In this document: positions 52,463 to 60,881 of the stretch, in pieces
How the letters are laid out: every line of letters starts with the position of its first letter
How positions within the stretch are numbered: position 1 is the stretch's first letter
Assembly (NCBI RefSeq): GCF_000381885.1
Contig: NZ_KB907220.1
Span: forward strand, 34,547-98,546
DNA length: 64,000 nt
Direction: 5' to 3'
Origin: Actinomadura atramentaria DSM 43919
Lineage (GTDB): Bacteria; Actinomycetota; Actinomycetes; Streptosporangiales; Streptosporangiaceae
Notes under the pieces: model-generated
What the model was told of the DNA's origin: nothing
Database searches by the model: none
Seen by the model: only the letters and a program-made list of their open reading frames with translations
Position numbers and translations under genes: made by a program

Positions 52463-53380
52463 CTAGATCGTAGGCGGCGCGGAGCCCGCCGCGAGCGCCC
52501 GCTCCACCAGGTCGGGGGCGTCGTGCGGCAGCCACACCACGCGCGGGTCGCGGCGGAACCAGGACTCCTGGCGGCGCGCGAAACGGCGCGTCAGCCGGAC
52601 CGTCTCGGCCCTCGCCTCGTCCTCGGTGCCCTCGCCCGCGAGGAACCGCAGCACCTGCGCGTAGCCGAGGGCGCGGGACGCGGTGCGGCCCCGGCGGATG
52701 CCCGCCTTCTCCAGCCTCCGGACCTCCTCGACCAGGCCCGCCGCCCACATCCGCTCGACGCGCAGCGCGATCCGCTCGTCCAGGACGTCGCGGGGCACCG
52801 CCACGCCGATCTGCACGGCGTCGCGCCGGTACTCGCGGGTCGGCATCGTCGCGCTGAACGGCCGCCCGGTGATCTCCACGACCTCCAGCGCCCGCACGAT
52901 CCGGCGGCCGTTGCTCGGCAGGATCGCGTCCGCCGCGACCGGGTCCGCCGCGCGCAGCCGCGCGTGCAGCTCGCCGGAGCCGCGCTCGGCCAGCTCCGCC
53001 TCCAGCCGGGCGCGGACGGCCGCGTCGGTGCCGGGGAACTCCAGGCGGTCCAGCGCCGCGCGGACGTACAGGCCCGATCCGCCGACCAGGACGGGCGTGC
53101 GGCCGCGCGCGCGAATCCCGTCCAGGGCCGCGTCCGCGAGCCGCTGGTACTCGGCGACGCTCGCCGTCTCGGTGACGTCCCACACGTCCAGCAGGTGGTG
53201 CGGCACGCCGCGCATCTCGTCGGCGCGCAGCTTGGCGGTGCCGACGTCCATGCCCCGGTAGAGCTGCATCGAGTCGGCGTTCACCGCCTCGCCGCCCAGG
53301 CGCAGCGCCAGCTCGACGGCGAGGTCGGACTTGCCCGCCGCGGTCGCGCCGACGACCGCGATCACGTTCTCAGAGCCCAC
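52463..53380 (-). CDS. miaA: tRNA dimethylallyltransferase
   Basis: 305 aa. Walker A-type GATAAGKSDLA at 11-21, DSMQLYRGMDVGTAKL (substrate and tRNA contact) and PVLVGGSGLYVRAAL. It adds dimethylallyl to A37 of tRNAs reading UNN codons; MiaB, encoded at 54381, then methylthiolates the product. Promoter region faces the small MT0933-like gene. Confidence 0.97.
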   Translation of the reverse strand: MGSENVIAVVGATAAGKSDLAVELALRLGGEAVNADSMQLYRGMDVGTAKLRADEMRGVPHHLLDVWDVTETASVAEYQRLADAALDGIRARGRTPVLVGGSGLYVRAALDRLEFPGTDAAVRARLEAELAERGSGELHARLRAADPVAADAILPSNGRRIVRALEVVEITGRPFSATMPTREYRRDAVQIGVAVPRDVLDERIALRVERMWAAGLVEEVRRLEKAGIRRGRTASRALGYAQVLRFLAGEGTEDEARAETVRLTRRFARRQESWFRRDPRVVWLPHDAPDLVERALAAGSAPPTI

Positions 53381-53463
53381 GTGCTTAATTGTGGCCCGTC
53401 CGGGGAGGGGGCGGGCCGTACGGGCGCGGCCCCCGCGCCACGCACCCGAGATCGGAGGACGCC

Positions 53464-53679
53464 GTGACGCTCACCGAGAAGATCAAGGACATCCTCGGCA
53501 AGAACACCGACAAGGCCAAGCAGGGCGTCGGCAAGGCCGGCGACATGTTCGACCAGAAGACCGGCGGCAAGTACTCCGACAAGGTCGACAAGGTCCAGAG
53601 CAAGGCCGACGAGTACGTGGACCGCAACCAGAAGGAGCGTTCCGCGGGCGGGACGGACACGCGCGGCGGACGGGCCTGA
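53464..53679 (+). CDS. MT0933-like small protein (antitoxin family)
   Basis: 71 aa from GTG 53464, with ATCGGAGGACGCC upstream. Highly charged, Lys/Asp/Gln-rich helical protein (KIKDILGKNTDKAKQGVGKAGDMFDQKTGGKYSDKVDKVQSKADEYV is the core, residues 5-50). This matches the MT0933/Rv0909 family, where Rv0909 neutralises the toxin Rv0910. No SRPBCC-type toxin gene adjoins it, so it is solitary, as many copies in actinomycetes appear to be. The CsbD-like stress protein pattern is an alternative reading. Confidence 0.75.
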   Translation: MTLTEKIKDILGKNTDKAKQGVGKAGDMFDQKTGGKYSDKVDKVQSKADEYVDRNQKERSAGGTDTRGGRA

Positions 53680-53686
53680 CGCCCCG

Positions 53687-54364
53687 TCAGGACCCCGCGC
53701 GGGTCCACGCCGCGACGAGGTAGGTGACGTCGTAGGGGGCGTCCTCGGCCAGCAGCTCGCCGCGGAACGGGTCCGCGCCCGCCGCCCCCGCCAGGACCTG
53801 CCAGGCGGCCCGGCCGCCCGCGCGCACCGCGCGGGCCGCCGCCGGGTCGATCCCGGCCAGGGCCGCCGCGTCGGCGGCGCCGAGCGCGCGCGCCGCGGCG
53901 GCGTCGAACGGCCCGGCGAGGCCGGCCACGTCCCCGAGCGCCAGTTCCCAGCGGCTCGCCGAGGCGTCGCCCAGCACGAGCAGCGACACCCGGCCGGCGG
54001 ACGCGGCCAGCTTCGCGCCGACCGCCGCGCACTCGGCCGGGTCGGCGTCCGCCGCGATCTCCTGGTAGCCGTCGGGGTCGCGGCCGAGCAGCCAGCGGCC
54101 GACCGTCAGCGACGGCGGCAGCGTCGGGGTCGCGGCCGGTCCGTAGACGCGGTCGAGGCCGAAGGGGCGCAGCGTGCCGGACGCTTCTGGGCCGTGCTCG
54201 CGCGTCCGCTCCCCGCCGCCGACGACGAGCAGCACGTCCCCGTCGAGCCGGTCCAGCGCCGCGCGGCACGCGGCGCGCACGCCGTCCAGCCGGGGCGCGG
54301 CGGACCCGGCCAGCTCCGGGACGAGCACCGGCGGGTGCGGGCACACCGCCGCCGAGGTCAGCAC
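53687..54364 (-). CDS. class III extradiol dioxygenase B-like protein
   Basis: 225 aa from GTG 54364, 16 bases after the miaB stop. The N-terminus LTSAAVCPHPPVLVPEL holds the His-containing loop of the LigB/MEMO-like fold, followed by LLVVGGGERTREHG and YGPAATPTLPPSLTVG. The second metal His is not obvious, so dioxygenase activity is doubtful. Such genes sit beside miaB in many actinomycetes, which suggests a role linked to tRNA modification, but that is only an association. Confidence 0.75.
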   Translation of the reverse strand: MLTSAAVCPHPPVLVPELAGSAAPRLDGVRAACRAALDRLDGDVLLVVGGGERTREHGPEASGTLRPFGLDRVYGPAATPTLPPSLTVGRWLLGRDPDGYQEIAADADPAECAAVGAKLAASAGRVSLLVLGDASASRWELALGDVAGLAGPFDAAAARALGAADAAALAGIDPAAARAVRAGGRAAWQVLAGAAGADPFRGELLAEDAPYDVTYLVAAWTRAGS

Positions 54365-54380
54365 CGGTTCACGGCCGCGC

Positions 54381-55910
54381 TCACGGCCGCACGGAGCAGC
54401 CCGCGGCCGCGACCGGCGCGGGGCGGCCGATCGTCGGCATCCCCAGCGCGACACCGCCGCCGCCCGCGCCCTGCCGGGCCTCCCACGCGTCGCCCGCGCG
54501 CGTGCGGCGCACCGTCGCCGGGGCGTCCGCGACCAGGTGGTGCGGGGCCGCGTAGGTGATCTCGGTGGTGACCATGTCGCCGGGCCGGACGGGCTCGTCC
54601 GGCGCGCGGAAGTGGACGAGCCGGTTGTCGGCCGCGCGCCCCGAAAGCCGCTGCGTCTCGCCGTCCTTGCGGCCCTCGCCCTCCGCGACCAGCAGTTCCA
54701 GCGTGCGGCCGAGCAGCTTCCTGTTCTCCGCCCAGGAGATCTCCTCCTGCAGCGCCACCAGCCGCTCGTAGCGCTCCTGGACGACCGCCTTGGGCACCTG
54801 CCCGTCCATCGTCGCGGCGGGCGTGCCGGGCCGCTTGGAGTACTGGAACGTGAACGCGCTCGCGAACCGCGCCTCGCGGACGACGTGCAGCGTCTCCTCG
54901 AAGTCGGCGTCGGTCTCGCCGGGGAACCCGACGATGATGTCGGTGGTGATCGCCGCGTCCGGGATCGCCGCCCGCACCTTGCCGATGATGCCGAGGTAGC
55001 GCTCCTGCCGGTACGAGCGGCGCATCGCGCGCAGCACCGCGTCCGACCCGGACTGCAGCGGCATGTGCAGCGACGGCGTGACGTTCGGCGTCTCGGCCAT
55101 CGCGGCGATGACGTCGTCGGTGAAGTCCTTCGGGTGCGGGGAGGTGAACCGGACGCGCTCCAGCCCCTCGATCCGCCCGCACGCGCGCAGCAGCCCCGCG
55201 AACGCCGACTGGCCGCCGCCCGTCATCGCCCGGACGTCCTCGGGCGCGTCGCCGAGCGCGCCGAACCCGCTGCCGTAGGCGTTCACATTCTGCCCGAGCA
55301 GCGTGATCTCGCAGACGCCCTCCGCGACCAGCGCCTCGACCTCCGCCAGGATCTCGCCCGGCCGCCGGTCGCGCTCCTTGCCGCGCAGCGACGGCACGAT
55401 GCAGAACGTGCAGGTGTTGTTGCAGCCCACCGAGACCGACACCCACGCCGCGTACGGCGACTCGCGCCGCGTCGGGAGCGTGGACGGGAACGTCACGAGC
55501 GATTCCTCGATCTCCACCTGCGCCTCGTCCCGGACGCGCGAGCGCTCCAGGAGGGCCGGCAGCGCGCCGAGGTTGTGCGTGCCGAACACCACGTCCACCC
55601 ACGGGGCGCGGCGCACGATCGCGTCGCGGTCCTTCTGCGCGAGGCAGCCGCCGACCGCGATCCGCATCCCGGGCCGTTCGGCCTTGACGGGCCGCAGCCG
55701 CCCCAGGTTGCCGTACAGGCGGTTGTCGGCGTTCTCCCGGACGGCACAGGTGTTGAACACCACCACGTCCGGGTCGGCGCCGTCGCCGGCGCGGACGTAC
55801 CCGGCGTCCTCCAGCAGACCCGACAGCCGCTCGGAGTCGTGGACGTTCATCTGGCACCCGTAGGTACGGATCTCGTACGTGCGGGGGCCGTTCTCGATAG
55901 GCGCACTCAT
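54381..55910 (-). CDS. miaB: tRNA-2-methylthio-N6-dimethylallyladenosine synthase
   Basis: 509 aa from ATG 55910. MTTase domain with Cys19 (YGCQMN), Cys55 (NTCAVREN) and Cys89 (GGCLAQ); radical SAM cluster Cys163, Cys167, Cys170 (CNNTCTFC); C-terminal TRAM domain (about 375-450), then a Gly/Ala-rich tail unlike most homologues. It methylthiolates i6A37 made by MiaA. Confidence 0.96.
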   Translation of the reverse strand: MSAPIENGPRTYEIRTYGCQMNVHDSERLSGLLEDAGYVRAGDGADPDVVVFNTCAVRENADNRLYGNLGRLRPVKAERPGMRIAVGGCLAQKDRDAIVRRAPWVDVVFGTHNLGALPALLERSRVRDEAQVEIEESLVTFPSTLPTRRESPYAAWVSVSVGCNNTCTFCIVPSLRGKERDRRPGEILAEVEALVAEGVCEITLLGQNVNAYGSGFGALGDAPEDVRAMTGGGQSAFAGLLRACGRIEGLERVRFTSPHPKDFTDDVIAAMAETPNVTPSLHMPLQSGSDAVLRAMRRSYRQERYLGIIGKVRAAIPDAAITTDIIVGFPGETDADFEETLHVVREARFASAFTFQYSKRPGTPAATMDGQVPKAVVQERYERLVALQEEISWAENRKLLGRTLELLVAEGEGRKDGETQRLSGRAADNRLVHFRAPDEPVRPGDMVTTEITYAAPHHLVADAPATVRRTRAGDAWEARQGAGGGGVALGMPTIGRPAPVAAAGCSVRP

Positions 55911-56025
55911 GACGGACCCAAGCGTACGCGGCGCGGCGGCCCGGACGCCCGCGGGCGGCCGTCCGCAATGGCGCACTCCGCCGCCGACGTGCGGATTCGT
56001 GATCGGATCGGAATCGCGCGGTGGC

Positions 56026-56053
56026 TTGCCCGACAATCCCCGTCCCGTACAGT
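56026..56053 (+). promoter_or_regulatory. gluA promoter, probably leaderless
   Basis: TTGCCC (56026-56031), a 16-base spacer, TACAGT (56048-56053). The expected start site (about 56060) is within two bases of the gluA ATG at 56062, and no Shine-Dalgarno is present. Confidence 0.55.
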
Positions 56054-56061
56054 CATCCCAC

Positions 56062-56871
56062 ATGACGGACAGCAAAGGCGAGCTCACCAAGGGCGGCGGG
56101 CTCGAGGACGACGTTCCCTCCGACGTCCCCGCCGGGGGCCCGCTGGTCGAGGTCAGGGACGTCAACAAGCATTTCGGGGAACTGCACGTCCTGCGGGACG
56201 TCAACCTGACCGTCGAGCGCGGCGAGGTCGTGGTCGTCATCGGCCCGTCCGGCAGCGGGAAATCCACGCTGTGCCGCTCGATCAACCGGCTGGAGCCGAT
56301 CGACTCCGGTTCCATCCTGGTCGACGGAAAGCCGCTGCCGCAGGAGGGCAGGGAACTCGCCCGGCTGCGCGCGGACGTCGGCATGGTGTTCCAGTCGTTC
56401 AACCTGTTCGCCCACAAAACGATCCTCGAGAACGTGACGCTCGGGCCGGTGAAGGTCCGCAGGGAACGTAAAGAGGAAGCCGAGAAGTACGCGCTGGAAC
56501 TGCTCGACCGGGTCGGCATCGCCAACCAGGCGCAGAAGTACCCGGCGCAGTTGTCCGGCGGTCAGCAGCAGCGCGCCGCCATCGCCCGCTCGCTGGCGAT
56601 GCGGCCCAAGGTCATGCTGTTCGACGAGCCGACCTCGGCGCTCGACCCGGAGATGATCAACGAGGTCCTGGACGTCATGACCGGCCTCGCCCGGGACGGC
56701 ATGACGATGATCGTGGTGACCCACGAAATGGGGTTCGCCCGGCGGGCGGCGCAGAAGGTCGTCTTCATGGCGGACGGGCAGATCGTGGAGTCCAACACGC
56801 CCGAGGAGTTCTTCACCAACCCCGAGAGCGACCGCGCGAAGGACTTCCTGTCCAAGATCATCACCCATTGA
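56062..56871 (+). CDS. gluA: glutamate ABC importer ATPase GluA
   Basis: 269 aa from ATG 56062. Walker A GPSGSGKST at 61-69, signature LSGGQQQRAAIARSLAM, Walker B VMLFDEPTSALDPEM, H-loop VTHEMGF: the polar-amino-acid importer group. The first 25 residues are an acidic extension. The order gluA-B-C-D matches the glutamate importer of Corynebacterium and Streptomyces. Confidence 0.94.
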   Translation: MTDSKGELTKGGGLEDDVPSDVPAGGPLVEVRDVNKHFGELHVLRDVNLTVERGEVVVVIGPSGSGKSTLCRSINRLEPIDSGSILVDGKPLPQEGRELARLRADVGMVFQSFNLFAHKTILENVTLGPVKVRRERKEEAEKYALELLDRVGIANQAQKYPAQLSGGQQQRAAIARSLAMRPKVMLFDEPTSALDPEMINEVLDVMTGLARDGMTMIVVTHEMGFARRAAQKVVFMADGQIVESNTPEEFFTNPESDRAKDFLSKIITH

Positions 56872-56952
56872 ACCTCGCCCGCCGGCGAGCCGCGCGAAGC
56901 CCCCGCCCGGCTCCCACGGGGGAACACGGCAGAAAGCAGAGGTAACGAAAGC

Positions 56953-57822
56953 ATGCGATTCCGTCGTTTCGGCGCCCTCATCGGCGTGGCGACCGCGCTG
57001 TCCCTGGCCGTCACCGCCTGCGGCAGCGACTCGGAGAAGACCGAGGCCAAGTCCGTCGCGCAGAAGGCGAAGGACACCAAGAAGATCACGATCGGCATCA
57101 AGTTCGACCAGCCCGCGCTGGGCCTGAAGAAGCCGGACGGGACCTTCGAGGGGTTCGACGTCGACGTCGCCCGCTACATCGCCAAGCAGCTCGGCGTCCC
57201 CGAGAGCGGCATCACCTTCAAGGAGGCGCGCTCGGAGAACCGCGAGTCGTTCCTCGGCGGCGGCCAGGTCGACCTCGTCGTGGCGACCTACTCCATCACC
57301 GACGCGCGCAAGCAGCAGATCACGTTCGGCGGCCCGTACTACGTGGCCCACCAGGACACGATGGTCCGCGCGGACGACAACAGCATCACCAAGCCGCAGG
57401 ACCTCAAGGGCAAGAAGCTCTGCAAGGCGGCCGGCTCGAACTCCTTCCGCCGCGTCACCGAGGGCGGCCCGGACGGCAAGCTCGACATCAAGGGCGTGAA
57501 GCTCGTCGACGCCACCGGCTACTCCGACTGCGCCGCGAAGCTGAAGGCGGGCGCGGTGGACGCGGTCAGCACCGACGACCTGATCCTCGCCGGCTTCGCG
57601 AGCCAGCAGAAGGGCTCGTTCAAGGTCATCAACCAGCCCTTCACCGACGAGAAGTACGGCGTCGGCATCAAGAAGGGCGACACCGAGACCTGCAAGGCGG
57701 TGGACGACGCCATCACCAAGATGTACTCGGACGGCACGGCCAAGAACCTGCTGGACAAGTACTTCGGCGGCACCGGCCTGAAGCCGACCACGACCGTTCC
57801 GCAGTTCGAGGCCTGCGCCTGA
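56953..57822 (+). CDS. gluB: glutamate ABC importer binding lipoprotein GluB
   Basis: 289 aa. Signal peptide with lipid-anchor Cys23 (LAVTACGSD). Family 3 binding protein: IGIKFDQPALGLKKPDG, FEGFDVDVARYIAKQLG, GGPYYVAHQDTMVR and GTAKNLLDKYFG. It captures glutamate or a related acidic amino acid for GluCD. Followed by a stem-loop that separates its message from gluC. Confidence 0.94.
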   Translation: MRFRRFGALIGVATALSLAVTACGSDSEKTEAKSVAQKAKDTKKITIGIKFDQPALGLKKPDGTFEGFDVDVARYIAKQLGVPESGITFKEARSENRESFLGGGQVDLVVATYSITDARKQQITFGGPYYVAHQDTMVRADDNSITKPQDLKGKKLCKAAGSNSFRRVTEGGPDGKLDIKGVKLVDATGYSDCAAKLKAGAVDAVSTDDLILAGFASQQKGSFKVINQPFTDEKYGVGIKKGDTETCKAVDDAITKMYSDGTAKNLLDKYFGGTGLKPTTTVPQFEACA

Positions 57823-57847
57823 CCTGCCGCTGAGGCCCGCCGCGCCG

Positions 57848-57876
57848 CGCCCCGCCCGCCTTTCCCGGGCGGGGCG
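57848..57876 (+). terminator. intercistronic hairpin between gluB and gluC
   Basis: CGCCCCGCCCG pairs with CGGGCGGGGCG over 11 bp (7-base loop CCTTTCC), 26 bases after the gluB stop. Such a structure commonly lets a binding protein be made in excess of its permeases. Confidence 0.65.
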
Positions 57877-57905
57877 CCGGCCCGGCCTTCACCCGCTGGA
57901 ACGCC

Positions 57906-58604
57906 ATGGAACTATCCGACCTGTTCGATTTCGGCCCCTTCTTCGACAATTTCGACGCCATTCTCGACGGCTTCTGGGCGACGATCCGGCTGTCGTTGGC
58001 GGCCGGGGTCCTCTCGCTGATCATCGGGACGATCCTGGCGAGTTTCCGCGTCGCCCCCGTGCCGGTCCTGCGGGCCGCCGGGACGGTGTACGTGAACATC
58101 GTCCGCAACACGCCGCTGACGCTCGTGCTGATCATGTGCTCGCTCGGGCTCAACGACATCCTGGCGCTGACGTTCTCCGACGACAGCGGCACGACCTACT
58201 ACTGGTGGGCCGTCCTCGGGCTGTCGGCGTACACGGGCGCGTTCGTCTGCGAGGCGCTGCGGTCGGGCATCAACACCGTCCCGATCGGCCAGGCCGAGGC
58301 CGCGCGGTCGCTCGGGCTGACGTTCTCCCAGTCGCTGCGCATGATCATCCTGCCGCAGGCGTTCCGCGCGGTCATCGCGCCGCTCGGCAGCGTGTTCATC
58401 GCGATGATCAAGAACACGACGGTCGCGACCGCCGCGAGCTACGCCGAGGTCGTCACGCAGATGAAGACCCTGCTGGACCTGCCGTCGTTCACCAGCGGCG
58501 CGATCCCCCTGTTCCTGGGCGTCGCGATCGGCTTCCTCATCCTCGTCCTGCCGACCGGCTACTTCTTCGGCTGGCTGGCCAAGCGAACGGCGGTGGTCCG
58601 ATGA
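57906..58604 (+). CDS. gluC: glutamate ABC importer permease GluC
   Basis: 232 aa. HisM-type permease with about five membrane segments (LSLAAGVLSLIIGTILASF, YWWAVLGLSAYTGAFVCEAL) and the contact loop GQAEAARSLGLTFSQSLRMIILPQAF. Its stop overlaps the gluD start as ATGA. Confidence 0.93.
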   Translation: MELSDLFDFGPFFDNFDAILDGFWATIRLSLAAGVLSLIIGTILASFRVAPVPVLRAAGTVYVNIVRNTPLTLVLIMCSLGLNDILALTFSDDSGTTYYWWAVLGLSAYTGAFVCEALRSGINTVPIGQAEAARSLGLTFSQSLRMIILPQAFRAVIAPLGSVFIAMIKNTTVATAASYAEVVTQMKTLLDLPSFTSGAIPLFLGVAIGFLILVLPTGYFFGWLAKRTAVVR

Positions 58605-59593
58605 GCGGCCAGGCCAACGTCCTGTTCGACCTGCCGGGGCCCCGCGCGCGGATGCGGCACCGGATCGCCACCGGCGTCGCCGCGCTGGTGTTCGCCGGGA
58701 TCGTCGCGGCGTTCGTCGTCCGGATGGACCACAAGGGCCAGTGGGCCGGGTCGCTGTGGAGCCCGTTCCTGAAGTCGGAGGTCTGGGAGAACTTCATCCT
58801 GCCGGGCCTGAAGAACACGCTCGGGGCCGCCGCCGTCGCGACGGTGCTGGCGCTGGTGTTCGGCGCGGTGTTCGGCATCGGGCGGCTCTCGGAGCACGGG
58901 TGGATTCGCGTGCCGTGCGGGATCGTCGTGGAGTTCTTCCGCGCGATGCCGCTGCTGATCATGATCTACCTGGCGTTCTTCCTGCCGAACAAGATCAGCC
59001 CGGTGATCGCGGAGTCCCCGTTCGGGACGCTGCAGCGCAACCTCGTCGACTACTTCTTCTCGATCTTCGGGGTGAGGATCGACGCGGGGACGATCACCGT
59101 GCCCGCGTTCGCGGCCGTGGTGTTCGGGCTCGTGCTCTACAACGGCTCAGTGTTCGCCGAGATCGTCCGCGCGGGGATCAACTCGGTGCCCAAGGGGCAG
59201 TCGGAGGCCGGGTACTCGATCGGGCTGCGCAAGAGCGGCGTGCTGCTGCGGATTCTGCTGCCGCAGGCGGTGACGGTCATGATGCCGTCGATCGTGGCGC
59301 AGATCGTCGTCCTGCTGAAGGACACCGCGATCGGGTTCATCATCGCCTACCCCGAACTGCTCAACCAGGCGTTCAAGGGCATCCCGCCCAACTACGACAA
59401 CAACATCCTCCAGGCGGGGATCGTCGTCGGCGCGATCTACATCGCGATCAACCTGCTGGTCAGCCGGTTCGCGGTGTGGCTGGAGGCGCGCAGCCGCCGC
59501 AGCCGCAAGACCTCGGCGCGGACGATGGGCGCGGGCGGCGCGCCGCCCGCCGCCGGGATGGCCGCGACCGCGACGGCCACGGGCGACGACTGA
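58601..59593 (+). CDS. gluD: glutamate ABC importer permease GluD
   Basis: 330 aa. Extra N-terminal membrane segment (GVAALVFAGIVAAFVV), then the HisM-type core (LGAAAVATVLALVFGAVFGIG, contact loop KGQSEAGYSIGLRKSGVLLRILLPQAV) and a basic, Ala/Gly-rich cytoplasmic tail. Second channel half of the glutamate importer. Confidence 0.93.
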   Translation: MSGQANVLFDLPGPRARMRHRIATGVAALVFAGIVAAFVVRMDHKGQWAGSLWSPFLKSEVWENFILPGLKNTLGAAAVATVLALVFGAVFGIGRLSEHGWIRVPCGIVVEFFRAMPLLIMIYLAFFLPNKISPVIAESPFGTLQRNLVDYFFSIFGVRIDAGTITVPAFAAVVFGLVLYNGSVFAEIVRAGINSVPKGQSEAGYSIGLRKSGVLLRILLPQAVTVMMPSIVAQIVVLLKDTAIGFIIAYPELLNQAFKGIPPNYDNNILQAGIVVGAIYIAINLLVSRFAVWLEARSRRSRKTSARTMGAGGAPPAAGMAATATATGDD

Positions 59594-59612
59594 CGCCCGT
59601 ACGCGCGCACGG

Positions 59613-59668
59613 GTCGCCAAGCACGAGTCGCCAGGCACGAGTCGCCAGGCACGAGTCGCCAGGCACGG
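59613..59668. repeat. four tandem 14-bp repeats after gluD
   Basis: GTCGCCAGGCACGA units at 59613, 59627, 59641 and 59655: the second and third identical, the first and last with one change each. It lies between the gluD stop and the terminator hairpin. No known role. Confidence 0.9.
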
Positions 59669-59697
59669 GGCGCCGCCGGGAATCCGGCGGCGCCCCG
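59666..59697 (+). terminator. glu operon terminator
   Basis: CGGGGCGCCGCCGG pairs with CCGGCGGCGCCCCG (14 bp, loop GAAT), 16 bases before the next gene. Confidence 0.8.
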
Positions 59698-59713
59698 TCC
59701 GGTTTGTGCGGAC

Positions 59714-60832
59714 ATGAACGACGTGGACGTGGCCGTCATCGGAGCCGGGCAGGCGGGCCTGTCGGCGGGGTACTTCCTGCGCCGCGCGGGGCTGTCGGCG
59801 GTGCTGCTCGACCACGCGGACGGGCCGGGCGGCGCGTGGCGGCACCGGTGGCCGACGCTCACCCTCGGCAAGGCGCACCACGTCCACGACCTGCCGGGGA
59901 TGCCGCTGGGCGAGCCGGACGCGGCGCGGCCCGCGTCGGAGGTCGTCGCGGAGTACTTCGGACGGTACGAGCGGACGTTCGGGCTCGACGTGCGGCGGCC
60001 CGTGGACGTCTCGTCCGTCTCCGCCGAGGACGACGACCCGCACGGCCGCCTGCTGCTGGCCACGTCCGGCGGGACGTACCGCGCCCGCGGGGTGATCAAC
60101 GCGACGGGCACCTGGGAGCGGCCCTTCTGGCCGTACTACCCGGGGCGGGAGACGTTCCCCGGCCGCCAGCTCCACACCGCCGACTACCGGGGGCCGGACG
60201 CGTTCGCGGGTCGCCGCGTCGTCGTGGTCGGCGGCGGCGCGTCGGCCGTCCAGGCGCTGCTGGAGATCGCCGACGTCGCCGCCTCGACCGTCTGGGTCAC
60301 CCGCCGCCCGCCGCTGTGGAACGACGTCCCGTTCGACGAGGACTGGGGGCGCGCCGTCGTCGCCCGCGTCGCGGACCGCGTCCGGCGCGGCCTGCCGCCG
60401 GAGAGCGTCGTCGGCGCGACGGGCCTCGCGCTCACGCCCGAGGTCCGCGACGGGATCACGCGCGGCGTCCTGGCGCGGCGGCCGATATTCGAGCGCGTCA
60501 CCCCGACCGGCGTGGCCTGGGCCGACGGCACGACCGCCGACGCCGACGTCATCCTGTGGGCGACCGGGTTCCGCGCCGCCCTCGACCACCTCGCGCCGCT
60601 GCGGCTGCGCGGCCCCGGCGGCGGCGTCCCGCTCGACGGGGCCCTCACCACGCGCGTCGCCGCCGACCACCGCGTCCACCTTCTGGGTTATGGCCCGTCC
60701 GCGAGCACGATCGGGGCGAACCGGGCGGGGCGCGCCGCCGTCCGCGAACTCGCCCGGACGCTGGCGGAAGCCCTCGCACGGGTCTCCGCACGGGCCCCCG
60801 CACCAGGGGCGACGATCGTCACCGGAGTCTGA
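59714..60832 (+). CDS. flavoprotein monooxygenase (CzcO/YpeX-like)
   Basis: 372 aa. FAD Rossmann motif VAVIGAGQAGLSAGYFL at 6-22, the group signature GPGGAWRHRWPTLTL, and a second nucleotide motif VVVVGGGASAVQALLEIAD, presumably for NADPH. Closest in pattern to CzcO-like putative flavin-dependent oxidoreductases and FMO/Baeyer-Villiger relatives; the real substrate is unknown. The name CzcO does not prove a metal role. It stands between the glu operon and the peptidase as a single gene. Confidence 0.85.
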   Translation: MNDVDVAVIGAGQAGLSAGYFLRRAGLSAVLLDHADGPGGAWRHRWPTLTLGKAHHVHDLPGMPLGEPDAARPASEVVAEYFGRYERTFGLDVRRPVDVSSVSAEDDDPHGRLLLATSGGTYRARGVINATGTWERPFWPYYPGRETFPGRQLHTADYRGPDAFAGRRVVVVGGGASAVQALLEIADVAASTVWVTRRPPLWNDVPFDEDWGRAVVARVADRVRRGLPPESVVGATGLALTPEVRDGITRGVLARRPIFERVTPTGVAWADGTTADADVILWATGFRAALDHLAPLRLRGPGGGVPLDGALTTRVAADHRVHLLGYGPSASTIGANRAGRAAVRELARTLAEALARVSARAPAPGATIVTGV

Positions 60833-60881
60833 GACCTCCCCGCTGAGAGGCTTGTTTCTTTTGGAGGTCAACTGCCCCGTC

